A stretch of 10,818 bases of DNA from assembly GCA_003024985.2 (NCBI GenBank), contig PXIH01S0027945.1, one strand, 5' to 3'. Source of the stretch: Euperipatoides rowelli. Its lineage: Eukaryota; Onychophora; Udeonychophora; Euonychophora; Peripatopsidae. Made by a program: the position numbers and the translations under genes. The notes beneath the pieces were generated by a model. The model did no database searches. It was not told where the DNA came from and saw nothing but the letters and a program-made list of their open reading frames with translations. Shown here one piece after another: positions 1 to 8,625 of the stretch. Every line of letters begins with the position of its first letter. Within the stretch, counting starts at the first letter, position 1.

Positions 1-944
1 AAAATTTTATGAAAAAATATTTTAAAAGTTTAACTATAATCTAGTTTCAATTTTAATCAATAGATGACACTAGTCTATTTCCTTTCTGTCACGTACAATA
101 AGGATTATATATATACACAGTATATATAAGCTAGATGCTTACATGTATTGGATGTGTGTAAATCTTTCAATTTGTTGGGACAGCCAAATAATATCTTTAT
201 TAGTCTTTTAAGAAATGAAGATGCGTTAAGATCCTGGATCGATTATAGCAAAGGCACTTTGTTAAATAAGTGTCTATTGAATGCCCTTCATGATGATCCA
301 TTTGCATGTTTCATAGTAAAATACTGTATATATATTTGTGTGTGTTTGATACTAAAAATCTAAAAAAATTGAACATCGGGTCAGGTGGGATTAAGGGTAG
401 GGATCATTTAAAGCATCGGTTAGCCTAGGGTTAAAGTTAGTGGTCCTTTTCAAATAGAATTGTGTCCAAATTAGAAAAACATTCAATCGTGTCTGCCTAA
501 CAAACTTCACATCTCCATTTCATTGAAAAATAACCATTGATTGGTAAACATTTGGGCTAACAACGGAAAATGTGTAAAAATGATCAAAATCGATAAAAAA
601 GGTTTATTACACTTCTTGATTATCATTAGGTTGGGCAATAGTTTTTTATTACCTAGTAGGAGTTAGGGTCAGAATTGGCATGAAGGTTAGGACTGTAAAT
701 AAAAATAAAAAAAATAGGGAGCTGAGCATTTAACATGGTCATACAATATTGGTTGGTTTTGGAATGTATGGAGATGTTGAGTTTGCAAGGCAGGCACTAG
801 ATTAAGTTTATGACTGAATGATCATGAAGGGCACTCACTACACTCTTGTCCTTGTCAAGAATTTTTAGAAAGTATTATTTTCAAGTGGAAATTCTGATTG
901 CTAACGATTATGTAAGATTTTTTTTTCAATGATAAATAATTGAC
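1..944. other. Upstream intron, no recognised feature
   Basis: This is AT-rich non-coding sequence upstream of the first chitin synthase exon. A stop-free frame at 130-363 (+) has no ATG near its start, no convincing splice borders and no recognisable similarity. TTAGGG-like stretches on this strand (about 393-435 and 661-690) are diverged relatives of the CCCTAA-like segments in the MITE at 947-1217. I see no tRNA, promoter or other gene. Confidence 0.5.
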
Positions 945-946
945 TA

Positions 947-1217
947 GCGTCTGGATCTCAGACTTATTTTGTGATTCAGCCAATTAGACGATCTACTAAA
1001 CTTAACCCTAACCCTGACCCCAACTCCAACAGAAATATAATAGCAAATTAAAGAATCTCTAACCTTAACCACACCCTGACCCTAATTCCAACAAATATTA
1101 AAGCATAAATAAATAAAATAACAGCCAATCAAAGGTCAGCTTGCAGATAGAATGCAAGCTGACCTCTAATTGGCTGTTTTTGGCTGGATGACAATAGTAA
1201 GTCCAAGATCCAGACGC
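947..1217. mobile_element. TA-flanked inverted-repeat element (MITE)
   Basis: The ends GCGTCTGGATCT (947-958) and its inverse AGATCCAGACGC (1206-1217) are identical. The similarity continues inward imperfectly to about 40 bp through GACTTA and ATTCAGCCAA-like segments. Both ends are bordered by TA (945-946, 1218-1219), which fits a Tc1/mariner-type target duplication. Inside are two diverged tandem copies of a CTAACCCTGACCC...AACTCCAAC segment (about 1000-1030 and 1060-1093) and a strong central-right hairpin. There is no coding capacity. The superfamily is inferred from the TA duplication alone. Confidence 0.72.
1120..1178. repeat. 26-bp-stem hairpin inside the MITE
   Basis: The arms 1120-1145 and 1153-1178 pair at 24 of 26 positions (AACAGCCAAT...AGGTCAGCTTGCA) around a 7-base loop. 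The outer part repeats the CAGCCAATTAGA motif also found near the left terminal repeat, so the hairpin probably arose by duplication of terminal sequence. Confidence 0.85.
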
Positions 1218-1240
1218 TACATGATAATTGTATAGTAAAA

Positions 1241-1302
1241 ATGGAAATTCAAATCCGGGAAAAGCTACTCCGGAATAAAAAAAAAAAAAAAATGGAAATT
1301 CA
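1241..1302 (+). mobile_element. Tiny poly(A)-ended insertion between 11-bp direct repeats
   Basis: ATGGAAATTCA occurs at 1241-1251 and again at 1292-1302. Between them lie about 25 bp (TCCGGGAAAAGCTACTCCGGA core) followed by a pure A-run of about 15. A direct repeat bracketing a poly(A)-ended insert is the footprint of LINE-driven retrotransposition, here extremely 5'-truncated. A simple local duplication with A-slippage is the alternative. Confidence 0.45.
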
Positions 1303-1436
1303 CTGTATTCAAGAAAATTATAAAATTTTGGCTATAAGTTATATATTAAAAAATTAAATACTAAAATAAATTGATTAATTTGTACTTTATTTTTTTAAAT
1401 AAATCTATCAATTTAAATTAAATAATTTCATTTTAG

Positions 1437-1636
1437 GAAATTGTTAATCGTCGAGAAAGCCGAATGCCCGATGATGGAATATACGAATCAATTTCAGAAA
1501 AACTTGATATTTCTAGTTTTAGTTCACATGACAATAGCCAAAAAGCTGTTGATAGTATCCCTAAAATATACGCTTGCGCCACCATGTGGCATGAAAACTC
1601 ATCAGAAATGATGCAGATGCTGAAATCTTTAATGAG
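1437..1636 (+). CDS. CHS: Chitin synthase internal exon, start of catalytic domain
   Basis: This is an internal exon of a metazoan chitin synthase, the membrane GT2 enzyme that polymerises UDP-GlcNAc into chitin at the cell surface. It encodes 66 whole codons plus two bases. The first ~43 residues (EIVNRRESRMPDDGIYES...) look like the variable cytoplasmic linker before the catalytic core. From residue 44 the conserved block reads KIYACATMWHE, then EMMQMLKSLM, which matches the family signature CATMWHE. The acceptor is ttttag at 1431-1436, and its TAG is an in-frame stop, so the exon cannot simply extend upstream. The donor is gtaatg at 1637. The exon starts in phase 0 and ends after two bases of an AG|A arginine codon completed at 4085. 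The exon is visibly less AT-rich than its flanks. The N-terminal membrane segments lie upstream of the window. The exact acceptor is predicted, not confirmed by a transcript. Confidence 0.93.
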
Positions 1637-2079
1637 GTAATGTTGTTTAATTAATAAAATAATGTTTTTCTTTAGTCCTCTAATTATTAGTTTGTTAAAC
1701 AGGAAGTTATGTTACTATTCCAAAAAGCCAGGAAGACTTTGATATACTTCCAAAATTTATTAGAGAGTATTCAAATTTATTAGAATTTCTTTATATTACT
1801 GTTTATTGTTATGAATTATTAAATTACAAATTTTCATACAAGCATATTGTATTGTTTTTGTTTATAATAATTATGAGAATATAATGAAACTCAGATTTAA
1901 TTACTTAGTTATGAATCGTGATATAGTATTTTATTCATGAATGAGTGTCTGCTTATTTCCCTTTTTCATATTTATCAGGCTCATAGATGTCCTAAGTCTC
2001 TTGCCATTTTGACTAAATTTTTAGTTCAAATGGGACAGGTGAAACAAATGGTTTGAGAATTTGTGAAATTTGTCTTGGT
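1637..2079. other. Intron start, no recognised feature
   Basis: This is intron sequence after the first exon. It contains a short local duplication (CAAATTTATTAGA-like, near 1751-1788). It may include decayed gag or LTR sequence of the copia remnant, but I find no LTR border, primer-binding site or readable gag motif. Confidence 0.4.
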
Positions 2080-3840
2080 GATAATTTCTGTCATGTGTGT
2101 CATGAACTCTGTAGAGAAAACAGAGATGAAAGATAAATCTCCAATAAATAGCAGAAGTAAACTATGTCTCTATCTTTTGAGATTTTTTTCTCTTAAGAAT
2201 CAAATCACAGCCAATCATTCACGATAGAAACAGCAATATAAACCTATTCAGAGAATGCAGCTCATCTTCTAGTTATCCAAACCAGGAAAATGGATCATTC
2301 ATACACAGAACAAGAAAAGAACCACAGACACAGGCCATATGAACAGTGGAATACAATAGGCCTACTTGGAAAGAAAGTGAACAAGTAACTTTCATGGGTA
2401 TACTGCAAGGGAATATTTTGCTATCAAATGGACAATTATAGTCTCTGGAGAAAGCACATATAGGTGTCAATAAAGGAGAATTTACCACTTTTAAACATTA
2501 TCAACCCTTATCTCTGGAATTGGCAGACAGTGAAATTATCAAGGCGTATGGAGATGGAGATATGAACTTTAAATAAGGTAGAATGGAAAAGTAAAAACTT
2601 TGATTCTTACAGATGTTTTGTGGTACCCAAAATATGAAGTAATTTAATAACAGATATGTTCATCAATATTAACTGTCCATTTATAAGTGATATTTTCAAT
2701 ATAAAAAAATATTGATAATATAATAGCACAAGAACCGTTGACTGGATTTAGATACTGTAAATTCTGATGCAATAATTTTTTTTATAAACAACAATTTTAT
2801 TCAATTATTAAACATGTTGTTAATTCTGCATCTAAACATGAATGGCACATTAGGTTGAGACATCGTGATAACAAAACTAGTGAAAATATGCTGACATATC
2901 AAGGACTAAAATATATATGATGTAATAACCAATGTGACAAGTTTTGTAAACCTTGTCAAATTGAGGTAGGTCTCGAATAACATTTGACAAACGAGACAGT
3001 GCAGATAAAAACCCTTTTGAAACCATCAATGATAACATGTTTGGACCTATAGAGCCTATTTCTATTGGGTGAAAGTAAACATTTCTTGAAAGTTGCTGAT
3101 AACTTTAGTAAATATACTTATGCAATCTTAAAAATAAGGCTATCATAAATATTGAAATTTTATAATGTTGATATAGGCCTATATTAAATTTGGACATTAT
3201 CTCTGATGGGAGAAATGAATGTGAAAATAGTATTTCAGAGTGTAAAAGTCATAAACACTTTTTGTAAGATGATAATTCATGCCAAATTACAAAAAAAAAA
3301 AACCACTTTGGGCCAAGGACATTATTAAAGCTGCTTTCTTCTAACACAAAATTCTGCCCCAATAGGACACCATTTGAACTGTGAGAGATAGTTATGAAAT
3401 ATGGGAAATCTTATAATATTTGATGACATATCCTATACCCAGAGTGCAATGGTCTAAATTGAACAACACTACCAAAAAATGGAATTTTGTAGGATAAGGT
3501 GATAGACACAAAAATTACCGAATTTGGGTAGAGAGCACAAACAAATTATTAATATTCAGGAGTGTAATATTTAGAGAAAGTGATCTAGGATCCTTTCCCG
3601 TTCAAGATTTGAAGAAACCTAGAATGAGGCATAAGGGTACTAATCTAACTGAAGCAGTTATTGATATATCTGACTCACTCTTTGTGAATGAATCAGAAGG
3701 GAAACCCTTAATGAACATATTGTTGTGAAATAGTCTAGCTGAGAAAACTTTGGAATACCTCCAGGTAGACTGTCTTATTGAATGCCCAGATGAACAAGGT
3801 CAAGGGCGAGTGTTGTAAAAAGATATGACCTTATAATATC
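2080..3840 (+). pseudogene. Decayed Ty1/copia retrotransposon, gag/protease to RT linker
   Basis: Remains of a copia polyprotein lie in the expected order, spread over all three forward frames with stops and frameshifts. A possible zinc-knuckle remnant (CHVCHELC) is at 2099-2122. The aspartic protease segment at 2429-2458 reads WTIIVSGEST where copia has W..DSGA, so the catalytic Asp is now Val (GTC, 2441-2443). It is followed by FKHYQPLSLELADSE (from 2487) and TDVLWYPK (2609-2632). The pre-integrase shows WHIRLRH (2843) and CKPC (2945-2956). The integrase shows FGPIEPISIG (3040-3069), HFLKVADNFSKYTYAI (3080-3127, with the first catalytic Asp at 3098), LWAKDIIKAAFF (3306-3341) and NRTPFEL (3361-3381). 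The linker shows GDRHKNYRIWV (3498-3530) and a TRSRASVVKRYDL-like stretch near 3794-3832. No reverse transcriptase, RNase H or LTR follows. Ends are approximate. It is an inactive copy inside a host intron. Confidence 0.85.
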
Positions 3841-4084
3841 AATAATAGTGTATAGGACAGCACTGCATTATATGGTATGCTTATCTATTTTTACATTATG
3901 ACTTAGAAAACATTTATTATTAGATCGTTAACATTATTATTACATTTATCTAGGCTACTTTTAATCTAAATAATAAGCTATAAACCGTTGAAATGTTTTT
4001 CACTTGTAGGCTAATTTGCTAGATTTTAGCACATTTTAAAATTAATGATTCAAAATGATTTGATTCTTTTACAATTTTTATTAG

Positions 4085-4164
4085 AATGGATGAGGACCAA
4101 AGTGCTAGAAGAAATGCCATTCAGTTTATTCGTGCTAATGATCCAGATTATTATGAGTTTGAAG
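4085..4164 (+). CDS. CHS: Chitin synthase internal exon, DPDYYEFE block
   Basis: This 80-bp exon continues the catalytic domain. It supplies the third base of an arginine codon, 26 whole codons, and the first base of an alanine codon. The peptide begins MDEDQSARRNA and ends NDPDYYEFE, a block strongly conserved in animal chitin synthases between CATMWHE and the acidic HIFFDD segment. The acceptor is tttttattag, ending at 4084, and the donor is gttagt at 4165. Entry with two bases carried over and exit with one fit both neighbouring exons exactly. It lies 2,448 bp after the previous exon, in an intron bulked up by a decayed copia retrotransposon. It is too short for ORF calling and is recognised from family conservation and phase. 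There are no internal stops or frameshifts, so the host gene looks intact here. Confidence 0.93.
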
Positions 4165-4517
4165 GTTAGTTTTCTGCTGTACTGGGTAGTTCTGACATTA
4201 TAACCTAAAAAAATAAATTATGGGAGCAATATTCTTAACATAACAAGTCTGTGCATCATTAGGGCACCGACTTGTCAATCGATTTTTTTATTTATTTGTT
4301 AATGTCTGAAAGCTACTTGGCACTAAATTATTATTATTTATGGTATTTTAGTAGCCAATAAACTAAATATCATAACAAATTTGTCTCTCTGAATGCCACT
4401 AAAACTAGTAAAAGTAAAACAATGTTTGACCTGTTATAAAATACTTTTTTTTTAAAAAAAAATAGCAGTTTTAGTATAATTTTTTTTTGTCATCAACTAT
4501 ACCTTAACTAAACCATT

Positions 4518-4742
4518 AGACACACAATATATGCATGCACAGACATAAACACACACATAAAAATAGCCTACACAAAAATACATGTGCACACACCCTAAAT
4601 ACACAAACATAAAACCATTGCAAAAACACACACAAAAAATTTAATACAACAAACAGACCCACAGACATTTAAAAATACAAGCACACACAAAAAACACACG
4701 AACATATAAAAAAATAATGTCATACACACAAAAACACATATT
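4518..4742. repeat. CA-rich degenerate simple repeat
   Basis: About 225 bp are dominated by ACACAC and CACAAAAA runs with almost no G on this strand. It looks like a degenerated (AC)n microsatellite with A-rich interruptions. It lies in the intron between the second and third exons. Confidence 0.85.
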
Positions 4743-5085
4743 CGACTTTCCTTTTCTTCATCATGGCAATCTCTGATTTATATCTTAGTTATATCCGGTA
4801 ACTAATGTATTGCAAGAGGTTCATTATAATCACAAGTAGTCTATGTGATTCATGTTTAAGCATGATGAGTATATTCCAGACATATCTGCTGCAAGATAGG
4901 CTGAAACATGTTGCAACATGTCCATGCAAGCACTGTGGTATCATTAACTTAGACCAGTCACTATCAGTTGTGATGTGGATCCGGTACAGTGAGCATCATT
5001 TAAATAATTTAGTAAAGTGATATAAAGTAGTTTTAGAATTATTATTTATTTTTCACAGTTTTATTTTTTTGCATTGCCACACACT

Positions 5086-6380
5086 TATGCTAATCATCCA
5101 AACAATTTTTGCTATATTTGTGGTAAACTTACTTTTAAATCCAAACAATAAATTTTACAGCAATGGTTAAGGAGACATATCAACTATGTTTTGATTGCAA
5201 AATCGGTGACTAGGATAAATCAAAGGGTCCCACATATCTGTTGTATTAGTTGTGTAAGGTTACTAACCAGCTGGTTAAAGGCATCTTGCTACATGTCTTT
5301 TACAGTACTGATGTTTGGAGAAGACCAAAAGACATTTGTCATATTGATACTTTGTTTAACAAACATTTCAGGTATCTCGGCAAAATCAAAACATACTGTG
5401 TAGTATCCAAACTTGCCATCAGTCACTGTAGTGAAGAACTGCCAAAACCAAAACCACCAGAGAATTGGACCCTTGGTGAAGATGAACTGTTTGATGATCA
5501 GAATGTTGAGGCTCAGCAAGACAAAGTAGACAATGATCTCACATTTGAAGCCAACATTTCATCAATTGATCCCCATTTGATATAACTCAAGGGGACCTAA
5601 ATGACCTAGCTCTTTATCTTAATTTATAAAAAAAACCGGGCGGAACTTTTGGCTTCTAGATAAAAGGGATATAATCTCCGTGAGATAGGAACCAAAGTAA
5701 GCTTTTATCATCATTGCCAGGAAGATCTGTGTAATTTATTTATTGACTTAATATTTTGATAATAATGTAGATTCTCTTATTGAGGTTCTTAAAGGAGATC
5801 ATATCTATGGAATTGGTGTCTGTTTATAGACTCATCAAAACTGAGTTTGAAAACTGTGCTAATCCATAACAGTAACATGTATCCCTCAGTTACATTGGCA
5901 TATGGTGAACTTTAACATTGTTTTAATTTAATTGCGATTGGCCATTCAACTATTCCAAACTAGAAACAGACCCATTTTTTACTCTAGTTTACCTTAAGAA
6001 TTAATAATTGGTTCAGCCACATCAAATTACTGTCTCATGATTTGGATTATGAATAATCTAACTTCAAATCTTCAGGTTTATGTAATTCAGTTTTTTTTTT
6101 CAATTCTTCAAAAATGAAGAAGATGATGAGAGATTCTAACCTGTCTTCCAGGGAGAACACTTTGATTTGATCTTAAAGAATAATAATATGATTTTCTCAT
6201 CTCATCTAATATGGAGGAAAATTAAATTTTGGCTTGGGATACCTAAGTTATTCACAGCCTAAGTCTCTTGCTTGTGTAAAAATAGAGATGATTGAAAAAA
6301 TTCTGTGCCCCTATTATCAGAATGGAATCAAACTCGGAATGAAAAACGTAGCCTGTCCTGGCTTGAGGGAAGATTGTCTT
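5086..6380 (+). pseudogene. Decayed copy of an unnamed repetitive invertebrate protein family
   Basis: From memory, these fragments match a large uncharacterised protein that occurs in many near-identical genomic copies in hydrozoans, arthropods, molluscs and others. It is probably the product of a mobile element, but I know no accepted family name. Pieces in order: NHPNNFCYICG (5092-5124), CFDCKIGD before a stop, PHICCISCVRLLTSWL (from 5230), VWRRPKD, CLTNISGISAKSKHTV (5353-5400), then after a frame change SEELPKPKPPEN (5430-5465), FEANISSIDPHLI ending at 5582, TQGDLNDLALYLNL with a 1-base shift, NWCLFIDSSKLSLKTVLIH (5811-5867), and EKILCPYYQNGIKLGMKN (6294-6347). Cysteine pairs in the first ~70 residues suggest zinc binding. 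The part between VTLAYGEL (5912) and EKIL is unrecognisable, and the C-terminal third is absent. Many stops and shifts show that it is dead. The boundaries are approximate. Confidence 0.78.
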
Positions 6381-7090
6381 TGATTATCATGAACTCATGT
6401 CCTCGAATCATCTTATTTCAGTTATTTACTTTGTTATTTTTCCATTTATTTAACTTGTTTCAGGCTGTCAGAGTTTTAAACATTGTTGCTAACACCTGTA
6501 TTTTCTCCATATAGAGATTGAAGACTGAGGTTCAAACTGCATCTGTAAAAAAATAGCTGCCACTTATCCTGCTCTATGGATCTATCCATACTTGATATTT
6601 TACTCAAAATTTGAAAAAAATAAATAATAGCTTATAGGCTTTATCAGCCATTTTAATCCCATGAATCGTGTACTACAGAAGTTTATTTAAATTAAAAACA
6701 ATTAAAGTTGTATTAGGTCCTCTAGAGATCAAATTTTAATATAGTTATTAACTCCACGATAGATTTATTTCATGAGTTTTGTAAACCAAAAGTTTTTCAA
6801 ATACATTACAAAACAGGGCCTTTAGGGGTTTTTTTTAAAGAAAAAAAAAAGATTTACATAGAACAAGTTATTTTGGAATTTCATTTCAAGCTGTGGCAAT
6901 TTGATTACTGAAGAAATTTGTTCTGACAGTGATTTTATAAATATTTTTTTTTTTTAAATTTTGAAGTTATGGCCTCTAATCTGGATTGTCCAGTCCATTA
7001 CAAACATATCTTTGCAATTTTCTTCAATAACAATAGTTTGTAGGCCTGTATGTAATAACTTCTAAATAGGCATTGTTAACAAGAAATTAC
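6381..7090. other. Intron stretch without identified element
   Basis: AT-rich sequence with T- and A-runs (for example 6830-6850 and 6943-6956). A fragment at about 6512-6580 has a weak flavour of a LINE RT C-terminus (LLYGS) but is too short to call. The C-terminal part of the decayed protein family before 6380 cannot be followed into this stretch. Confidence 0.4.
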
Positions 7091-7093
7091 ATT

Positions 7094-7771
7094 GGGCGCG
7101 TTCACGAATAGGTTCTGAACCTTGAGAACTTAGTTCCTGGTGTTCGCGATTAGAGGTTCTTGTGGTCCCAGAAGTTCTTAGAACTTACATCCGGGTTCTG
7201 AGAACCAGGTTCTCGAGGTTCTAGGAAAAAGCTGGTACTGCTAAGAACTTAAAATGGCGGCGCGCATCGGACATTGTGATATTTTTTATTATTATTATTA
7301 TTTACGTTTATTTATAACGTAATTCAATAAAAATATTAAAGAACAACATAAAATTAAATTAATTAGATTGTTGCTTTATATTTTACATTTAACAACTGAG
7401 AGAAAAAAAGCCATAGCCCCGGAGGATATTGGCTTCTTTTACGTTACAGTATGTTCCAAACAATAATGATTCGAGAAAGAAAAAAAAAAGAATATTCGTC
7501 AATTGAACAACATTTTGTGCATTGCAACAAAAATCCTCCACTAGCAGTAATCTCTTTAGAATATTTATACAGTATCAATAATAAAAATCAAATTAATAAT
7601 GAATTAACTCGTCGTCTTATTTCTGTTTTTTTTTCCGATTCAGAGATTGTAGCATCTTTGTTTTTGTTCTTGCTGTTCGCGAAAGAAATTGTTCGTGTTC
7701 GTGTTCTCACGATTATAGCCAGTTCTCACTTGGTTCTGAGAACCTACAAGAACATATTCGCGAACGTGCCC
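7094..7771. mobile_element. PIF/Harbinger-like nonautonomous DNA transposon
   Basis: Terminal inverted repeats of 23 bp, at 7094-7116 and 7749-7771, agree at 20 of 23 positions and begin GGGCGCGTTCACGAA / GGGCACGTTCGCGAA. They are flanked by a 3-bp direct repeat ATT (7091-7093 and 7772-7774). A GGGC terminus with a 3-bp target duplication resembles PIF/Harbinger elements, although their usual target is TWA, so the superfamily call is tentative. The subterminal ~135 bp on the left carries at least five GGTTCT motifs and palindromes such as GTTCTTAGAAC. The right end has fewer. The ends are GC- and CpG-rich against an AT-rich background. No transposase is recognisable. An ATG at 7254 opens only about 23 codons, and the 114-codon frame at 7451-7795 has no family match and runs through the right end. 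Confidence 0.72.
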
Positions 7772-7797
7772 ATTGTATTCCCTAAGTTTACCTAATC

Positions 7798-8290
7798 CAG
7801 GGATTCTGAAACTGTGGTACATGTACCACTAGTGGTACATTACATTGTTTCAGGTTGTACACAGAGATACAACAAAAAGACAAATACAGGATCCAGTCTA
7901 TTACAAATCAGTATTTTCTCTTGCTATAAAATGTATTATTAGCATTTGGTTATCAATAGATCTATGTTCATAATATCATTGTGCAGTTAATAATGATGTA
8001 CCATATATTTAGTACATTTTATAATATATTAGGTTTTAAATTTTAAATGAACAATGCATTTAACGAAAATGGACATTGAATAAAAATAAATAATACTGTA
8101 TGTGCAATAATTAATACAATAAACAATGATCTTTTGACAAGATTGTTTATTATATTCTGTTTGTCATCTGACTATAAGCATATACTCTTAGCTGCACAAA
8201 GTCCAAATTACAAAATATGCAAATAACGGCACATTAATTTTTAGCAGTTTATTTAAGTGGTCTAACATTCCAAAAGTTTGCGAACATCTG
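7798..8290. mobile_element. hAT-like nonautonomous DNA transposon
   Basis: The left end, CAGGGATTCTGAAACTGTGG followed by TACATGTACCACTAGTGGTACA, is the familiar terminus of hAT-type elements with a subterminal palindrome. The right end (8270-8290) is its imperfect inverse, with ...AAAAGTTTGCGAACATCTG reading outward. Flanking 8-bp sequences ACCTAATC (7790-7797) and GTCTAATC (8291-8298) agree at six of eight positions, as expected for an aged 8-bp hAT target duplication. No transposase fragment is visible in the 493 bp, so this is a MITE-like copy. An internal hairpin, AATAAACAAT / ATTGTTTATT, lies at 8118-8151. The element starts only 26 bp after the Harbinger-like element ends. Confidence 0.75.
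7814..7829. repeat. Perfect 16-bp palindrome in the hAT left end
   Basis: GTGGTACATGTACCAC is perfectly self-complementary and is followed at once by a third half-site, TAGTGGTACA. Such GTGG-based palindromes near hAT termini are commonly read as subterminal transposase-binding sites. That role is inferred here. Confidence 0.7.
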
Positions 8291-8446
8291 GTCTAATCTA
8301 TTTTTATGACCAAAATGTTAAATTTTGGTAGATAAATAATTTGTACATTATTAACATATAAGAACACAACAAAATAACTTGTCTTAGAATAAATGATTTA
8401 TTTGCCAAATAAACAATAAAAAGTATGTATACATTTTTATTTTCAG

Positions 8447-8555
8447 CTCATATTTTCTTTGATGATTCGTATGAAGTATGTGATGATAACATTGAAGAGA
8501 ATGTTGTCAACAGTTTTGTGCTACAGTTTGTTGAAAGTGTTGATGTAGCTGCAAG
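8447..8555 (+). CDS. CHS: Chitin synthase internal exon, AHIFFDD block
   Basis: This 109-bp exon completes the alanine codon from 4164 (G|CT) and then encodes 35 residues starting HIFFDDSYEV and ending VESVDVAA, leaving two bases (AG) for the next exon. HIFFDD with its paired aspartates is a hallmark of animal chitin synthases and lies in the nucleotide-sugar-binding half of the GT-A fold. The following acidic stretch (CDDNIEEN) and the NSFVLQFVESVD helix fit the family's usual order. The acceptor is a good polypyrimidine tract ending tttcag at 8446, and the donor is gtatat at 8556. The later catalytic motifs (EDR, QRRRW) and the C-terminal membrane segments are not in the window, so the gene continues beyond 10818. 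An ATG at 8425 opens the same frame but lies in the intron and is not a start. Confidence 0.92.
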
Positions 8556-8570
8556 GTATATATTTAAGCT

Positions 8571-8588
8571 ATTATTATTATTATTATT
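8571..8588. repeat. (ATT)6 microsatellite
   Basis: Six perfect ATT units lie 15 bp after the third exon's donor site and about 38 bp before the palindromic element at 8626. Confidence 0.95.
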
Positions 8589-8625
8589 GATGTTGAGGAA
8601 AACAACTTGAGACAATTTTTGTGAG

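Noticed and set aside
130-363. Stop-free frame on + strand as an extra exon or small gene
   Set aside because: It has no ATG near the start, no clear splice borders and no similarity I recognise. In DNA with this many stop codons, a couple of frames of this length are expected by chance across six frames.
281-838. Element bounded by the inverted TGCCCTTCATGAT match at 281-295 and 824-838
   Set aside because: The exact match is only about 13 bp, expected by chance in a window this size, and there is no supporting target duplication.
1000-1093. Interstitial telomere repeat
   Set aside because: CCCTAA-like units are few and irregular, and they lie inside a defined inverted-repeat element.
2273-2488. 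Opposite-strand 71-codon frame as a gene
   Set aside because: It is antisense to the copia protease region and has no recognisable family.
5250-5585. 111-codon ATG frame as an intact small protein
   Set aside because: Only its later part is the true frame of the decayed family. Upstream homology is in other frames, so this is a piece of a broken gene.
1990-6272. Shared 14-mer CCTAAGTCTCTTGC near 1991 and 6259 as a repeated element
   Set aside because: Similarity does not extend beyond the 14-mer, so it is compatible with chance.
6512-6590. LINE reverse transcriptase C-terminus (LLYGS-like)
   Set aside because: Too short, with no flanking RT motifs.
8425-8610. ATG frame as an independent gene
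   Set aside because: It contains the third chitin synthase exon, but its start lies before the tttcag acceptor and its end runs past the donor.
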